Shown piece after piece: positions 20,193-31,184 of a DNA stretch of 64,000 nt (positions are counted from its first letter, which is position 1; each line of letters starts with the position of its first letter). The position numbers and the translations under genes are program-made. The DNA lies in contig CM043967.1 of NCBI GenBank assembly GCA_014529385.2, forward strand, positions 1,553,001-1,617,000, read 5' to 3'. The notes beneath the pieces are model-generated. The model saw only the letters and a program-made list of their open reading frames with translations. It was not told the origin of the DNA and did no database searches. This DNA comes from Adiantum capillus-veneris. Taxonomy: Eukaryota; Streptophyta; Polypodiopsida; Polypodiales; Pteridaceae.

Positions 20193-22786
20193 ATGTCTAG
20201 TCCTGGCAAAGGTAAAGCCAATCCCTTCAGTTTTACTATGTCCTTAGTTTAGTTGTGTTCTATGAGTGTGCTTCAAAATGTAAAAGATCATTTCACCTTT
20301 CAAATTCAATAATTGGATCACGGTGTGCCACTTACGTTATGAAGATTCGTTTACATACTCCGCGTGCCGCTATCCTCTTCTAATATTTACAAAGGGATTT
20401 TTTGTATAATAATATTGTAGGTATTTTAATGCATGAAACCCTACTAAGTGGATCATGGCGCGCCAACAGTGTTTTTAACATTAATTTACATACTCCACGT
20501 GCCGTGATCCTCTTTTGATTTTGTACAAACGTTTTTTTTGAAAGTACAATTGCTTTGATGTATTGGTAGGTATTCTGTTTTTTGGAAGCCCACTAAGTGG
20601 ATCACGACGCGCCTATAGCTATATGGATATTTGTTTATGTACTCTTCGCACTATGATCCACTTGTATGGCTTTTAATCCTCACATATATAACCCAGTTTT
20701 GCCTAGTTTTGCATTTAATCCATAGTAATCATCTTATTTTATTGACTATATGATTAGTTGGCAACAATTGTGAGATACCTAATGATAGTTTGTTCAAAAC
20801 TTATATGATCATTTGGTGCTCTTCTTTTTATATATACTTATTGAAACTTATATTTGTGAGTATGAAATAAATGGAAGGTTTAAGATCAATAGGAGGAAGA
20901 GGCAGAAAATTGATCCTTCCTACGCGCATTGTTGGCCAAGGAAACCTTCCAAGAAGACTGCCGGAGCTGTTAAAACCATCAATATATGAAGAAGAATGTA
21001 GACTTCATAGAACCCATTGATATAACTTTTGTAGAGCCTGCCAATAGTTTGGAGGAGCCAACTCTAGGTTTGGAGGAGCTTGATACTGACCCATCTGTAG
21101 AAATGGAGTCCCCTTCTACTCCAAAATTTAATGTACCCAACTCACTTAAGAGAGAAGTGGATTTTTAAACACCTACTTTGCAGAGTGCTCAATGTATTGC
21201 AACAATCCAAAAGAAAAAAGAGACAGTTATTTATGAAGACCCTACAATGATTGATGAAAGCCTTTTAGATTTTGCAGTTTCTTCTAGGGCTGGTGATAAG
21301 TTTGATTTGGTCTCCTGCCTTTTTAATGCTCCATTTAATCTTGATGTGTTTATAGCTGAACAGAGTGAACACTTGAAGCTGGAACGAGAGAAGTTTGATC
21401 TTCACACTCAAGAGGGTAGGGTTATTGTTGGTAAAATGGTGGTAGTCCATTTAAAAGACTGTGATCCTAAAAGACAGTCTTACAAGAAGTATAATCAGCT
21501 GCCTCTTATGTACAGGTCCCATTGGTGCAACTTACATGATCGGGAGTGCAAGTTGATTCAAGAGTCCTTTGGATTTCTAATATTTTCAAATGGATTATTT
21601 ACAAGTCTTATGAAAGATCCTAAGGAGGTCATGGAGGAACAAGATTTACCAGCAGATGAAAAAGAAGAAAAGAATGAGGAATATATTGAAGTGACAGAGA
21701 TAGAGGAGTCCATTGATCTTGAAGAAGAAGCAAAAGAGATAGAGGAGTCCATTGATCTTGAAGAAGAAGAAAAAGAGGTGAAATGAAGCAATCTTCCCTC
21801 AGTGAAAACCTCAGATATCAAGCTACCTCTAGATGTGTCAGGTTTCAATGAGCGGCAAGCCACCTTAATGCTACCAGGAGTGCCAGAGTTTAAATTTGGA
21901 GATAGGTCGTACACTTCCCCCAATGATATACAAGGTATTTTTTGTTTGCGGGAGGACTTTGCACTGGCCACTATCTCTAAGTATCAGGAGGAGAGGAATG
22001 GATTTGTTTCAAATGACAGTAGTGATGACGAGGCAATGGAGATCTCTAGTAACCCACTGGACTGCCTTAAACTCTGCTTTGAAAAGGCAGAAAAGTATAA
22101 AGAAACCCTTCCTGATGAAGCCACATTTCAAGCTATTTGAATTAATCTTAAGCCATCAACTAGTAAATAGGATATGGAGGATTGGTTTAAGCGACCAGCG
22201 CAGGAGTCAATCGGATCAGTCAACCTATGGAAGGATGAGCTTTTTTTGCAAGATGAGATTTTCATGGTAAAAATTCCTGCCCCCCCCCCCCCCCCCCCCA
22301 TCTCTGTCTGTCTCTCTCTCTCTCTGTCACATACACAAACACTTCTTTTGTTTACAGTCATGGATTGCTGAAAAGGACGACTTTCTTCGTCATCAAAGAA
22401 GACAGTTTTGTGGTAGGGATGCAGCTCTAGGACAATATCTTCCTAGTTTACGTAAGGCACCCATCCTAATCTTCCACAACGGAATGTCACAAGGGGGGAA
22501 TACTACAACCTATGCTTTCCAGACATTATCTCGCTTCTTAGGTGGTCCAATGCTACCACAAAGTGCTGACAAAGTAATCCTCGTCGACAAGGTTTTTGGG
22601 AGAGAATGTTCTGGTTACTTTCCAGGATATACTAGGGGCCGTGCAACATTTTACTACACATACACAGCAATGGCATTATCTTTAGGGAAAGAAAACCCTA
22701 CTGAACTCTTAGAGTATGGCAAACATTTAATGATCAGATACAAGGGTGAGGTTCCAAATGATATTTGCAAATCATCAAAATGTTGA
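20193..22786 (+). pseudogene. Unrecognised acidic protein gene of the TIR element (right + gene)
   Basis: A short first exon (MSSPGKG, ATG 20193, donor AAAG^GTAAAG at 20211/20212) is followed by intron 1, which holds three palindromic units. A long exon from about 20870 to 22266 contains a basic patch (RRKRQKIDPSY), then, after a frameshift near 20980, ~430 codons in one frame with stops at 21166, 21784, 22138 and about 22165. It includes an acidic repeat in which EIEESIDLEEE occurs twice. The donor ATG^GTAAA (22266/22267) joins in phase to an exon at 22358-22786 (SWIAEKDDFLRHQRRQFCGR, then ILIFHNGMSQGGNTTT, GRATFYYTYTAMAL). The intron has C and CT runs. No known domain is recognised; the last exon looks globular and well conserved in frame. 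It is convergent with the transposase-like gene. Confidence 0.5.
20313..20663. repeat. Three palindromic units with GGATCAC arms (right group) in ~140-bp tandem repeats
   Basis: Unit 4: arms 20313-20330 and 20360-20375. Unit 5: 20449-20467 and 20495-20510. Unit 6: 20595-20613 and 20643-20663. The arms match the left-group motif (for example GTGGATCATGGCGCGCC and CCACGTGCCGTGATCC). The three units are themselves parts of a tandem repeat of ~140 bp that also includes GTAGGTATT and CACTAAGTGGATCA. They lie in intron 1 of the right + gene. Confidence 0.75.
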
Positions 22787-22843
22787 AATAGTTGTGGTAC
22801 ATATTGAATTTAATTCTACATGCATTTGGGGTACATCGATCGT

Positions 22844-25531
22844 CTAAACTCTAACTCTCTTGTTCCACCGATGATTGGCATATTGCATTGTCTCTCTCCA
22901 CCTAATTTGACTTTCAAGAGCACTTGAGTTGTTGAATGCGTCTACTCGCTTTCTTTTCTGAATTTGCAAATGTCTGATTACTTGTACGGTTGTTGAAGAG
23001 GCCAATACTTGCTTTTGCATGCGATGAATGATTATGCGATAAAACCACTGAAATAACTCCTTTCGACTGTTTGCCTTATTTCGAGAGCCTCCATGTTGTG
23101 TGTGTCTGAAGTAGGCATTTCTAGCCATGTAATGAGACTTCTCCAGGCCCTAGGTGTTCCATATACCTAGATTCCCATACTTTTGGATAAAGTATGGCAA
23201 ATGATTAGAAATAATGTGCTGCAAAAGAAGAAATTTATTTAGAAATTTAAACACACACTTAGTACTAAGACTATATGAGGAGCTTTGAATTTACCATGTA
23301 GTGAGTGATTTGAGTGTCATTCCATGCTGTCTTGAAGGAATTTTTCAGTATAGCTGAAGGTTCTGTTTAAACTTGCTGAGATTATCCTGCAACCAATCAT
23401 CATTCTCACACATTTGAAATAATATGTCAATGGAACGCCACACATCACCCTTTGCATTGCGAGTTGTTGGCTCTTGGTCTCTCACTGCTAAATGAAGTTT
23501 TTTCTAGTGCATATACTCAACTTTGCTAATGTAGGTAGAGTGATATACTCTCCCGCGCTTTGGTAGCTTCACATCTTTCATGCCTTGAGGTTTAGATAGA
23601 AAACAGTGTGCCTTGACCCCACCTATGAATGGTTTGTAGGGTACATCTTTCTCATTGGTTGACCTTTTTTCTTCCCACTGTATTTTCACATTGCCCCCAT
23701 GTAGACCAATATATGACAAAACTAGTTCCAAAGCCTCTAGAGTGACTTGTCGTTCATATGACTTTTTTATTTTCCAAGCAAACCCAACGTACATGTATAC
23801 CAACTTCTCTACAATTTGGCAAAGAGCATGCATTGTACAAATATGGACATTAACAAGTGGTATATTCAAAACTGGTGAAATTAGAGTCTTGATTGTGATG
23901 AGTAGGAGCCTTTTGCCACCACTTTGGGTCCATCACTTTTGCAGGTTCCATGCAATACAAGCATGGAGACTTTTCCATGGCACCCATTCCACAATTATAC
24001 ATACACTTCAGTGTTTTGAGGTCACCTGCAAGATGCCATTGAACTTGAAAGTCTCCTCTCCCATCTGCAACCAATACCTCTCCTCGATTCATTTGCCTAT
24101 CAATGATATCTGGAATAGGAGTTTGATGGAACACCCAAAATAAAATGTCATGGTCTTCTTTCTTTATCTGCAAGATCAATCCTTATGAGATTTAAAAATC
24201 AAATCTAAAATTTAGGTACAATAGAGGACTTGCTAGAGCTGCAAAATTGGAGATAACTGGATTACCTGAAATGTACCAAGCCACCATATGTTTGTTTCTG
24301 ATTGAACACTGAAGTATGAAGGGCCCTATTCATTAATGTGATTGTAACTCGCTGTAGCTTCTTCTCTTTAAGAATTTCACACTCATCTAGCTTCAAAACA
24401 AAATGTAGAATGCCACCTGTCTCTTCGAATGTGATATTGTAGAGCTCAACCATTCTAGTTTGCAGCAAAGTGAGGTCCATGAAGATATTGTTGTACTCAT
24501 CATAAGTGACAGTAGTTCCCTATGAGCTATAAATATCTTGAATATGAAATGGACATCCAATGAAGTCTGTCTGTTCATTATTGAGCTGTAGTCTTTCCTT
24601 TCAAACACTTGCATCTGTTGGTAAAAGCTTAGACTTTATTCCCTTCTTCACAAACATGGAAGAGATAGACTGTTGAATAGCTGCTGAGTAACCTCTTTTA
24701 CTAACTCCAAGGGAGTCCAATGTACCCTGTATATGCTTGGCATTCACTGCATTCTTTGAAATGAATCTATCAACGACACCTCGTTGCAAAAACTTAAAAT
24801 TTTTTTCATGCATGATATCCTTTGCAAGACCAAGTTATCAATGGCTTTAAGTGCTTTCCTACATTGTCCTTCAAGTCTATGTTTTCTTTGTCTAGATAGA
24901 TAGAATCTCTACAAAGAAAGCATAACTAACATAAACAAACACTTAGATTAATTTAAATTAATTAGACAGTTTACAATGCTCACTTCAATGCTTGGATTCT
25001 TTTCTTAAGGCCGCCAGAGCCTACCTTCAACGTTTCAAGATTCTGTAGTTTCTTCTTTTGCACACGAGTGCCTAACATTGTCTCTTTGTTTTGTAATGAC
25101 CGTACCTTTGTTTGCAAGACCTGTGATTCTTGTGTGCGCTGCATTACAGTCTTTTGGTCCTCATGATGCAAGTTTGAAAGTCTTTGAATCTCATTTTCTT
25201 GGTGCTTCACCATGTCTTTATAAGTTTCTGATTTGTTGTTTAGAGCTTTACAGTAGCCAAGTAATCCATTCTCTCCATTACCTGCAAAGCTAAATAAGTT
25301 AGTGGGATTTGAAAGCATTTGTCATGGGATTCAATGGATAGAGTGAGCCTTTTGTCCAAATATCTAAGTGTTTTGCATATTTCTACTCTGAGTATCTCTG
25401 TCATGATCGGTGTCACTTTGATGTTAGTTTTGCCTCGCTACACAGTGGTGTATATTGGGGATCTGGTCAATGTGTAGATGATAGAAGGTTCTCTTAAGGA
25501 GGACATTTGTCGGGGTGGAAGAAGAAGCCAT
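22844..25531 (-). pseudogene. DDE-type transposase-like gene of the TIR element
   Basis: It starts near 25531 (MASSSTP, then KTNIKVTPIMTEILRV after a frame change). A coiled coil follows (25318-24984, ALNNKSETYKDMVKHQENEI), then exons from 24908, from 24177, and 23218-22844 with GT-AG borders. Order of motifs: FVLKLDECEILKEKK; DIIDRQMNRGEVLVADGRGD; HLAGDLKTLKCMYNCGMG with SPCLYCMEPAK; VNVHICTMHALCQIVEKLV; and, in the last exon, HYM/HIISNHLPYFIQKYGNL, (Q->stop)GLEKSHYMARNAYF, RHTQHGGSRNK. Asp (LDE), Asp (GDLK) with an inserted CxxC, and Glu (GLE) in that order fit a DDE/RNase H-fold transposase. The QG[LVW]E...TQ[RH]GG block resembles a poorly described family I recall from algae and invertebrates; this recollection is unverified. 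Several stops and frameshifts are present. Confidence 0.5.
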
Positions 25532-25851
25532 GTGTGCAACAGGACAAGAAAGGGAGGATTTCTTTAAGGTCAGTGCACAAACAGTGAGACAGAGTAAGGA
25601 GAGAGCAGGTTTGGAATGATACATCGTATTTCCTTTACTCATACATTCCATGTACAGGAAACTCCCTCCAATTCTAGGACGTTCACTAAATGCAACTGAA
25701 AACGATTTATTCTTCAATCATCATGGCCGTTATGACACTGTGGCAAGAATCTACTTGTAAGTACACTTTTCGAATGGTTATTCCGACTTTACATTTGCTT
25801 TTCCCACACCTATTTTCTAGAGAGAGAAATACAAAATTCTATTTTTCTTAG

Positions 25852-25884
25852 AAGGCCCTCCAAATGACCTCCGAAATTTCCTAA
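25852..25884. repeat. Right terminal inverted repeat
   Basis: The plus strand reads AAGGCCCTCCAAATGACC and on to CTAA at 25884, the reverse complement of the left repeat with two mismatches. Copia coding sequence resumes immediately after it. Confidence 0.85.
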
Positions 25885-28600
25885 CGTGCTTCACCAAAAG
25901 ATAGAGGTTCCTCTATATCATATAAGCTAGACACAACTAAAGCATAACAATCTGATGCATAAGAGGCATGCCGAGAACCTGAACGATTACGACTAGACAA
26001 AGTTGCATCCAATTTACTGTTACACAAAGTGTCACCAACCATTTTGGCATACCTCTAGCCTGCTCATTTTTAGCCCTTTCCTCATCAAGTACATCAAGTA
26101 CATTTGCATCAGTAATAGGCTGATTGGTAACATTTTTAGAAACTCCTATAGGCTCTACATTTGCCTCATTTGAATTTACATTCGAACTTCCACCACTGAA
26201 AAGAGGCAATAAACTATCATAAATGTCCTTTGAGCTTCCATTACTATCTCTAGTACATGACAACAAAGGCTGAACAGAATCTTCCACAACATCATGTGAG
26301 ACCAAAATACGATTTGTTTGCGGATGGTACAACCTGTAACCTTTTCTTTCAACACTATAACCAACAAAAATACATTTGATATCCTTATCATCCAATTTTC
26401 CAGCACTGCGCTTGTAGCACTAAACCATAAGCCAAACAGCCAAAAACACGCATGTGCTCAATAAATGAATTTTATCATGCTATGATTCATATGGAGTCAT
26501 AGACTACAACGCTTTTGTAGACACCTGTTGAGTACATAAGTGGCACACATGACTGCCTCGAGCCAAAATGAATGTGGTGAAGCTTGACTCTTGACCATAC
26601 ATTGTACCATTTTTGTAAGAGACCTATTTTCCCTCTCAGCAACACCATTTTGCTAAGGTGTATACGGCACTGTACATTGGTGTTTTATCCCACGACTAGC
26701 CAAAAATTAAAGAAATATACTCCCCCCCTTGATTGAAACGGAGGGTGCCCATAGTACATTTCAAGCCATTTTCAGCCATAGCAAGAAATTTTGGACTTAG
26801 CTTTCAACGAATATACCCATGCATGCCTGGAGTAGTCATCAATGAAAGTCACAAAGTACAAGTAATTTTCCAAGGACAGAGTTTGCATAGGTCCATAAAC
26901 ATCACTATGCACAAGTTGCAATGTAGCACAAAATGACCCATCCTTTTGAAACTTATCACGCTGCATTTTACCAAAAATACAGCCTTCACAAACATGTTTG
27001 ACATGTGCTTCAAGAGACAGCAAAGCAGCATCCATATCAGATTTTTGCAAATGCAACAAACTAGAAAAATTCAGATACCCAAAACGTGCATGCCACAGTT
27101 TTGCATCTAAAACAGCCCTTGAATCTGCAATTGCATTTGTAAAATTTTGTCCACACTTGCCATACAAAGTGAGTTTATATATCCCACAACACAAAAGGCT
27201 GGATGCAACCATTTCATCAGCAAAAATGAGATCATGAATTGTACATCTGGCATCCACAAAATTGACTATGAGACCAAGTCTAGCAAGTGCAGATACAGAC
27301 AAAAGGTTTTTTTTTAATCCCAGGTACATACAATGCATCAACAAGTGTGAAAGAACTACCATTTTCAACAGTAAGCACAACCTTTTGAACTCCTTGAATA
27401 GGGTAAGAGGCATTGTTGGCCCAAGTCACGGTATTCCCATGAGGGACAAACTCAATAGAGGTAAACAAATCATGATGTGAGGTAATGTGCTTTGTAGCAC
27501 CACTGTGAAAATACCACACATGTGAATCTGTAGCAACTGACATACATGCATCATGGACAATAGGATCATAAGTGCACTCTACACTAAATGCCCATTGTGC
27601 ATCAACATCAGCATCACAATCTCCTTTGATCGAAGACTCTACAACTTTGTTGCACTTGTATTGGACCCTGTTGTGGATTCAACCTCTTTCTTCTTAGCTA
27701 GCCTCTTTTGCCTTCAATTTTAGACACTGCTTGATCAAGTGATCATTATATTTACAATAATGGCAACGCATCTTCTTTTTGCCCTTATCACCAGAATTGC
27801 CAGATGAGGTGCTGCAAGTAGAACCACTAGGAACATAAGTTTTGCCACTCGTAGCAGAACCATAAGAAGTGGTTACATTGTTGTTCCCACTTTGAGCTGC
27901 AATTAAAGCATGTTCAACTACACGCTGCCTAGTCCTATTTTTCGAGAAAGTGACTCTTGCAACAGCAATGTGCATAATGCATCAAACTTGACAACTTTAG
28001 GATTTCCTTGGGTCACAAGTCTCTAAGTACTAGCAAAAGTTTGGTAAGAATCTGTCAAAGCATCAAGAACAATCTGCATAAGTGAACTATCAGAAAGGAC
28101 TTCTCTTGCAAAAATTAGTTGCTCATTAACATCCTTGACACCAACAAGGAAAGTTTCCATTTCATCTTCCTCATGCATAATCTTTGATTCCAGCTCTTTA
28201 CGCAGCAAAAAGCAATTTTAGCCTCATTGCGGCTTACATTAAATCCTTCTAGAATATCCCAAGCCTGTTTTGCACTGAACGGATGTGAGGAGTAATAGTG
28301 TGCTTCATAGACAATGCAATCAAGGCATGAGCCTGCGCATCTCTTACATCCAAAACGAGCCTGCTCAGCCGTAGGCAAAACAACTCTGACAGTAGAAACC
28401 CTAGGAGCAAAACCTGGAGCATCCTCAACATCGCCTGCATCCAGAGTACCAAAACGTACATCAATGCCCTGCACAATGTTCCAAACTACCGTTGATACAA
28501 GTAGATGTTGCATCATGTAAGCCCACATAGGGTAATTGTCCCCATCCAATCTGTCCTCAGCATCAAACATCTTGAACACCTCTATGTTGTTGTCAGCCAT
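25885..28600 (-). pseudogene. Ty1/copia gag-protease-integrase, 5' part of the disrupted element
   Basis: Gag starts at ATG 28600 (MADNNIEVFKMFDAEDRLDG, then NYPMWAYMMQHLL). It continues after a frame change near 28200 (HEEDEMETFLVGVKDVNEQL) to a C-x2-C-x4-H-x4-C knuckle, CHYCKYNDHLIKQC, near 27760. The protease box reads WYFHSGATKHIT instead of WYFDSG (near 27510), so the catalytic Asp is lost. The GAG-pre-integrase block and integrase follow (WHARFGYLNF, CEGCIFGKMQRDKF, HSDVYGPMQT, FIDDYSRHAWVY) and the integrase end (KCIFVGYSVERKGYRLYHP). It stops at EEPLSFGEAR, where the 16.3-kb TIR element begins; the continuation is at 9621-9324. Confidence 0.9.
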
Positions 28601-28943
28601 GGAAAATGCCTGCACCTGATGTGAAAACTGCCCGAAATGAGGAGAAACTAAGTGATACCAGCACTTGCTATACAACACAACCTCAGTAAACTGTATGGGA
28701 CCTATTATGCAGTAATTGGCACTAACAAAAATTTGCACAAAATGACAAAATTGCATGTGTAGACCTGGATGTAGTGGAAACGGAGGTCGAAATGAGCCCA
28801 AAATGAAATTCTTAGCAGACCAAGCTCTACAGGCCTCCCAAATTTTTTGTTGACCTGCTGACGCTTGCCAAAGCTTGTTGAAATATGAGAAAACGAGCAT
28901 GGGTGTTTGGGCGATGATGGCGACTAAGCCTGAGAAGACATGA

Positions 28944-28958
28944 CCTGCTCTGATACCA
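28944..28958 (-). other. tRNA-Met primer binding site of the copia element
   Basis: On the minus strand TGGTATCAGAGCAGG lies two bases after the LTR end, complementary to the 3' end of plant initiator tRNA-Met. Confidence 0.85.
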
Positions 28959-28960
28959 AT

Positions 28961-29190
28961 TGTTGGAATTAGGGTTGCAGCAAAACACAGACACATCTTG
29001 AAGAAGACGAAGGAAGCTCAAGGCACACAACATAGAGTGTATTACTTAGTGTGCAATGGAAAGATGGATAGCCCTAGAGTGATGGACGTATATACAATGC
29101 ACGTGGGAAAAAACCTCCTAAAGAGGGAAAAAATGCCCCGACGTTCCTAGTGTGTTCACACACATCACTACCACATGTATATGGTAATGA
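28961..29190 (-). mobile_element. Copia 5' LTR
   Basis: Reverse complement of an LTR closely similar to 5505-5733; it ends ...CTAATTCCAACA before the primer site. The first bases appear as CATTACC instead of TGTTACC, so the terminal TG is mutated. It abuts a gypsy integrase remnant at about 29240. Confidence 0.85.
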
Positions 29191-29239
29191 TTTCATCAAT
29201 TCTTGGCAGCTTTCCTTAACCGATCTGATGTGGGATAAA

Positions 29240-30047
29240 TCAAGTGATTCAATCAACCTCATAGGGTCTATACCATGCTATCTTCAAATTAAGTTTCTTT
29301 GGTCCCAATTTTGACTGATATAGCAATACTAGGTCAGTTTTCTTGAACTCCTTGACCTTAATTTTACTATAATGCCAATGTTTCCTCCTTTGTTGGACAA
29401 CCTCTTGTTCTAACATCACACATTGTTTGATCTCATCCAGCTTTAGCAATTCATCTAGCAGTTGCTTGAAGTTTGCATTATAGTCCATATTGTGCTCCAT
29501 TGCCAGTCTAAAGCTGGGAATGACAAATTCCATGGGAACTACTACCTCTGTGCCATATACTACCTTGAAGGGTTTCATTCCAGTAGTGACTTTATAGATG
29601 GTTCAATAGGCCCATAAAGCTGTCTGGAGCTTGGTATCCGATTAATGAGTTTCTTCTAGACTATCTTTGTGAGAATGGTCTTGATTGTCTTGTTGCTGCT
29701 CTTTGCATGACCATTGCACCTTGGATAATATGGCGTTGACTACCTATGCTTAGCTAAGAATAGTTCCATTAGTATCTGCATAGTGTCATTGATGAAATGG
29801 GTAACCTAATTGGAGATTATCTCTTTAGACAACCATATTTGCAGATGATGTTTTCATATAGAAACACAACAATTGACTTAGCACTATTGTCTGGTAGTGC
29901 CTTTGCCTCTACCCACTTGCTCACATGACAAGTAGCCATAATGATATACATGTTCTTTTTGGGAGCGATTTTCTTTAAGGGAGCCATGAAGTCCAATTCC
30001 CATTTAATGTATACTCCCAGCGGCTGTACTAGAGTGGGTGCAATCAT
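29240..30047 (-). pseudogene. Ty3/gypsy integrase remnant
   Basis: The core at 30047-29817 reads YIKWELDFMAPLKKIAPKKN, then YIIMATCHVSKWVEAKALPD, then SIVVFLYENIICKYG. After a damaged stretch the C-terminal part reads FKVVYGTEVVVPMEF, then LDEIKQCVMLEQEVV, and LGPKKLNLKIAWYRPYEV. This is the plant gypsy type with KWVEAKAL and FLYE. Frame changes between the parts make it a relic. The copia element inserted next to or into it. Confidence 0.8.
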
Positions 30048-31184
30048 TTATCGAGTGAGGAGAGAGCAGACAAAAGAGAGCAAGAGATAGAAAATCAAGA
30101 TAAATAATAGCAATGTAGGTTCCAAATACAGATTGAGTTTATAAACAAGTGATTTTCATTTTCTATTCTTATAAACAATAATTTCGTCTTCAAACGAAGA
30201 CAATATTAAAGTTATCATATTAGGAAGCCATTTTTATATGGACTAAATTTTATGTTATTTATGTGGATCCTCCATCATATTACCAAGATGTTTACTTAAA
30301 CTTAGCAAATAGTGTACTTATTACAAATTAGATAGACCAAAAAACGCTATAGATGCTAGTTTGTACAATGCAACAAGGGAACACAATGCCAACAAGAAGT
30401 GGCAAGGAAAAAGACGAATCAAATTTTGCAAGAGAAAGCAAATTCTTCCTTCTTTATATTTTATCCTCACCTCTCACTTCTTTAACAAATATTATAGAAT
30501 AAAAATAGAGATCCTTGCCTTACCCATGTTTGCAATTTTCTCAAACTTGTAAGAGCACCACTGTTTTGCGGCCTCACAAGTTGTAGGGTGCAAATGAAGA
30601 GAACTCAAAGGAACCCTAAATACTAGGTTGGTATTCTAAACTTACAAAATAAGTATTCTTAAAGCCAATTTTATAGAATAAGGTGGCAAGTCACTATTGT
30701 GGATCAAACACAAACCTAGTATTACATTTGAGTCTATGGTTGTCTCAAAGGATTGAGGTAATGGGACCTAGCTTCTTCTATAAATTGAGAGTAATTTGAT
30801 CTTCTTCTCTATGGATGACAAGTATGACCATCCCTCAACTAGTAGTTCTATGGCTATATGACTAGACATGTGAGAGACTAACTGTTTGAATATGGTACAT
30901 GTTCACCCCCCCTATGCTAGCTACCACTAAAAACTCTATAATTTCTCCTTGACTTGACATGGATGAGGTGTCACCAAATTGCTTATGGCTTGTGTTCTTG
31001 ATTCAAACTTCATGTTTTTTTGTTGCCCCCCTCCATTGGCAACACAAAAACTCCATGGGATTAGTTCTTCTTCAACGTAAATATTGTAAAAGGTAAACTT
31101 TTTTTTGTAAAGATATTGTGTTGTACCAATTAAACATGTTGCTCATTCCCTTCCTCTACGCTAACTTGGCCATCTTACTTGCAT
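30048..31184. other. AT-rich, no gene recognised
   Basis: Only short frames. Position 31184 is the left breakpoint of the inferred gypsy inversion. Confidence 0.4.

Larger units (their letters stand above)
9622..25884. mobile_element. 16.3-kb TIR DNA element with four genes (candidate new transposon group)
   Basis: The boundaries are 33-bp inverted repeats at 9622-9654 and 25852-25884, identical at 31 positions. Both sides are flanked by two parts of one copia polyprotein in the same orientation, so the segment is an insertion into a copia element. No long target duplication is visible; a flanking TA on each side (9623-9624 and 25882-25883) is the only direct duplication, and it requires the repeats to begin with G. 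Inside are two convergent gene pairs, arranged -> <- (9.9-13.7 kb) and -> <- (20.2-25.5 kb), a central region rich in CT microsatellite with six palindromic motifs, and a later LINE insertion (about 4.6 kb). All four genes have exon-intron structure and several stops or frameshifts, so this copy is not autonomous today. Confidence 0.8.

Noticed and set aside
9622-25884. CACTA, piggyBac or Helitron identity of the 16.3-kb element
   Set aside because: The ends are not CACTA or CCC...TTAA, there are clear inverted repeats and no TC...CTRR ends, and no TNP2 or Rep/helicase gene is present.
5505-29190. Target duplication proving that the + and - copia LTRs bound one element
   Set aside because: The bases outside the two LTRs (GGAAC after 5733; AAATC-like before 29190 on the minus strand) differ, so the single-element reading rests only on the in-frame RT join and LTR similarity.
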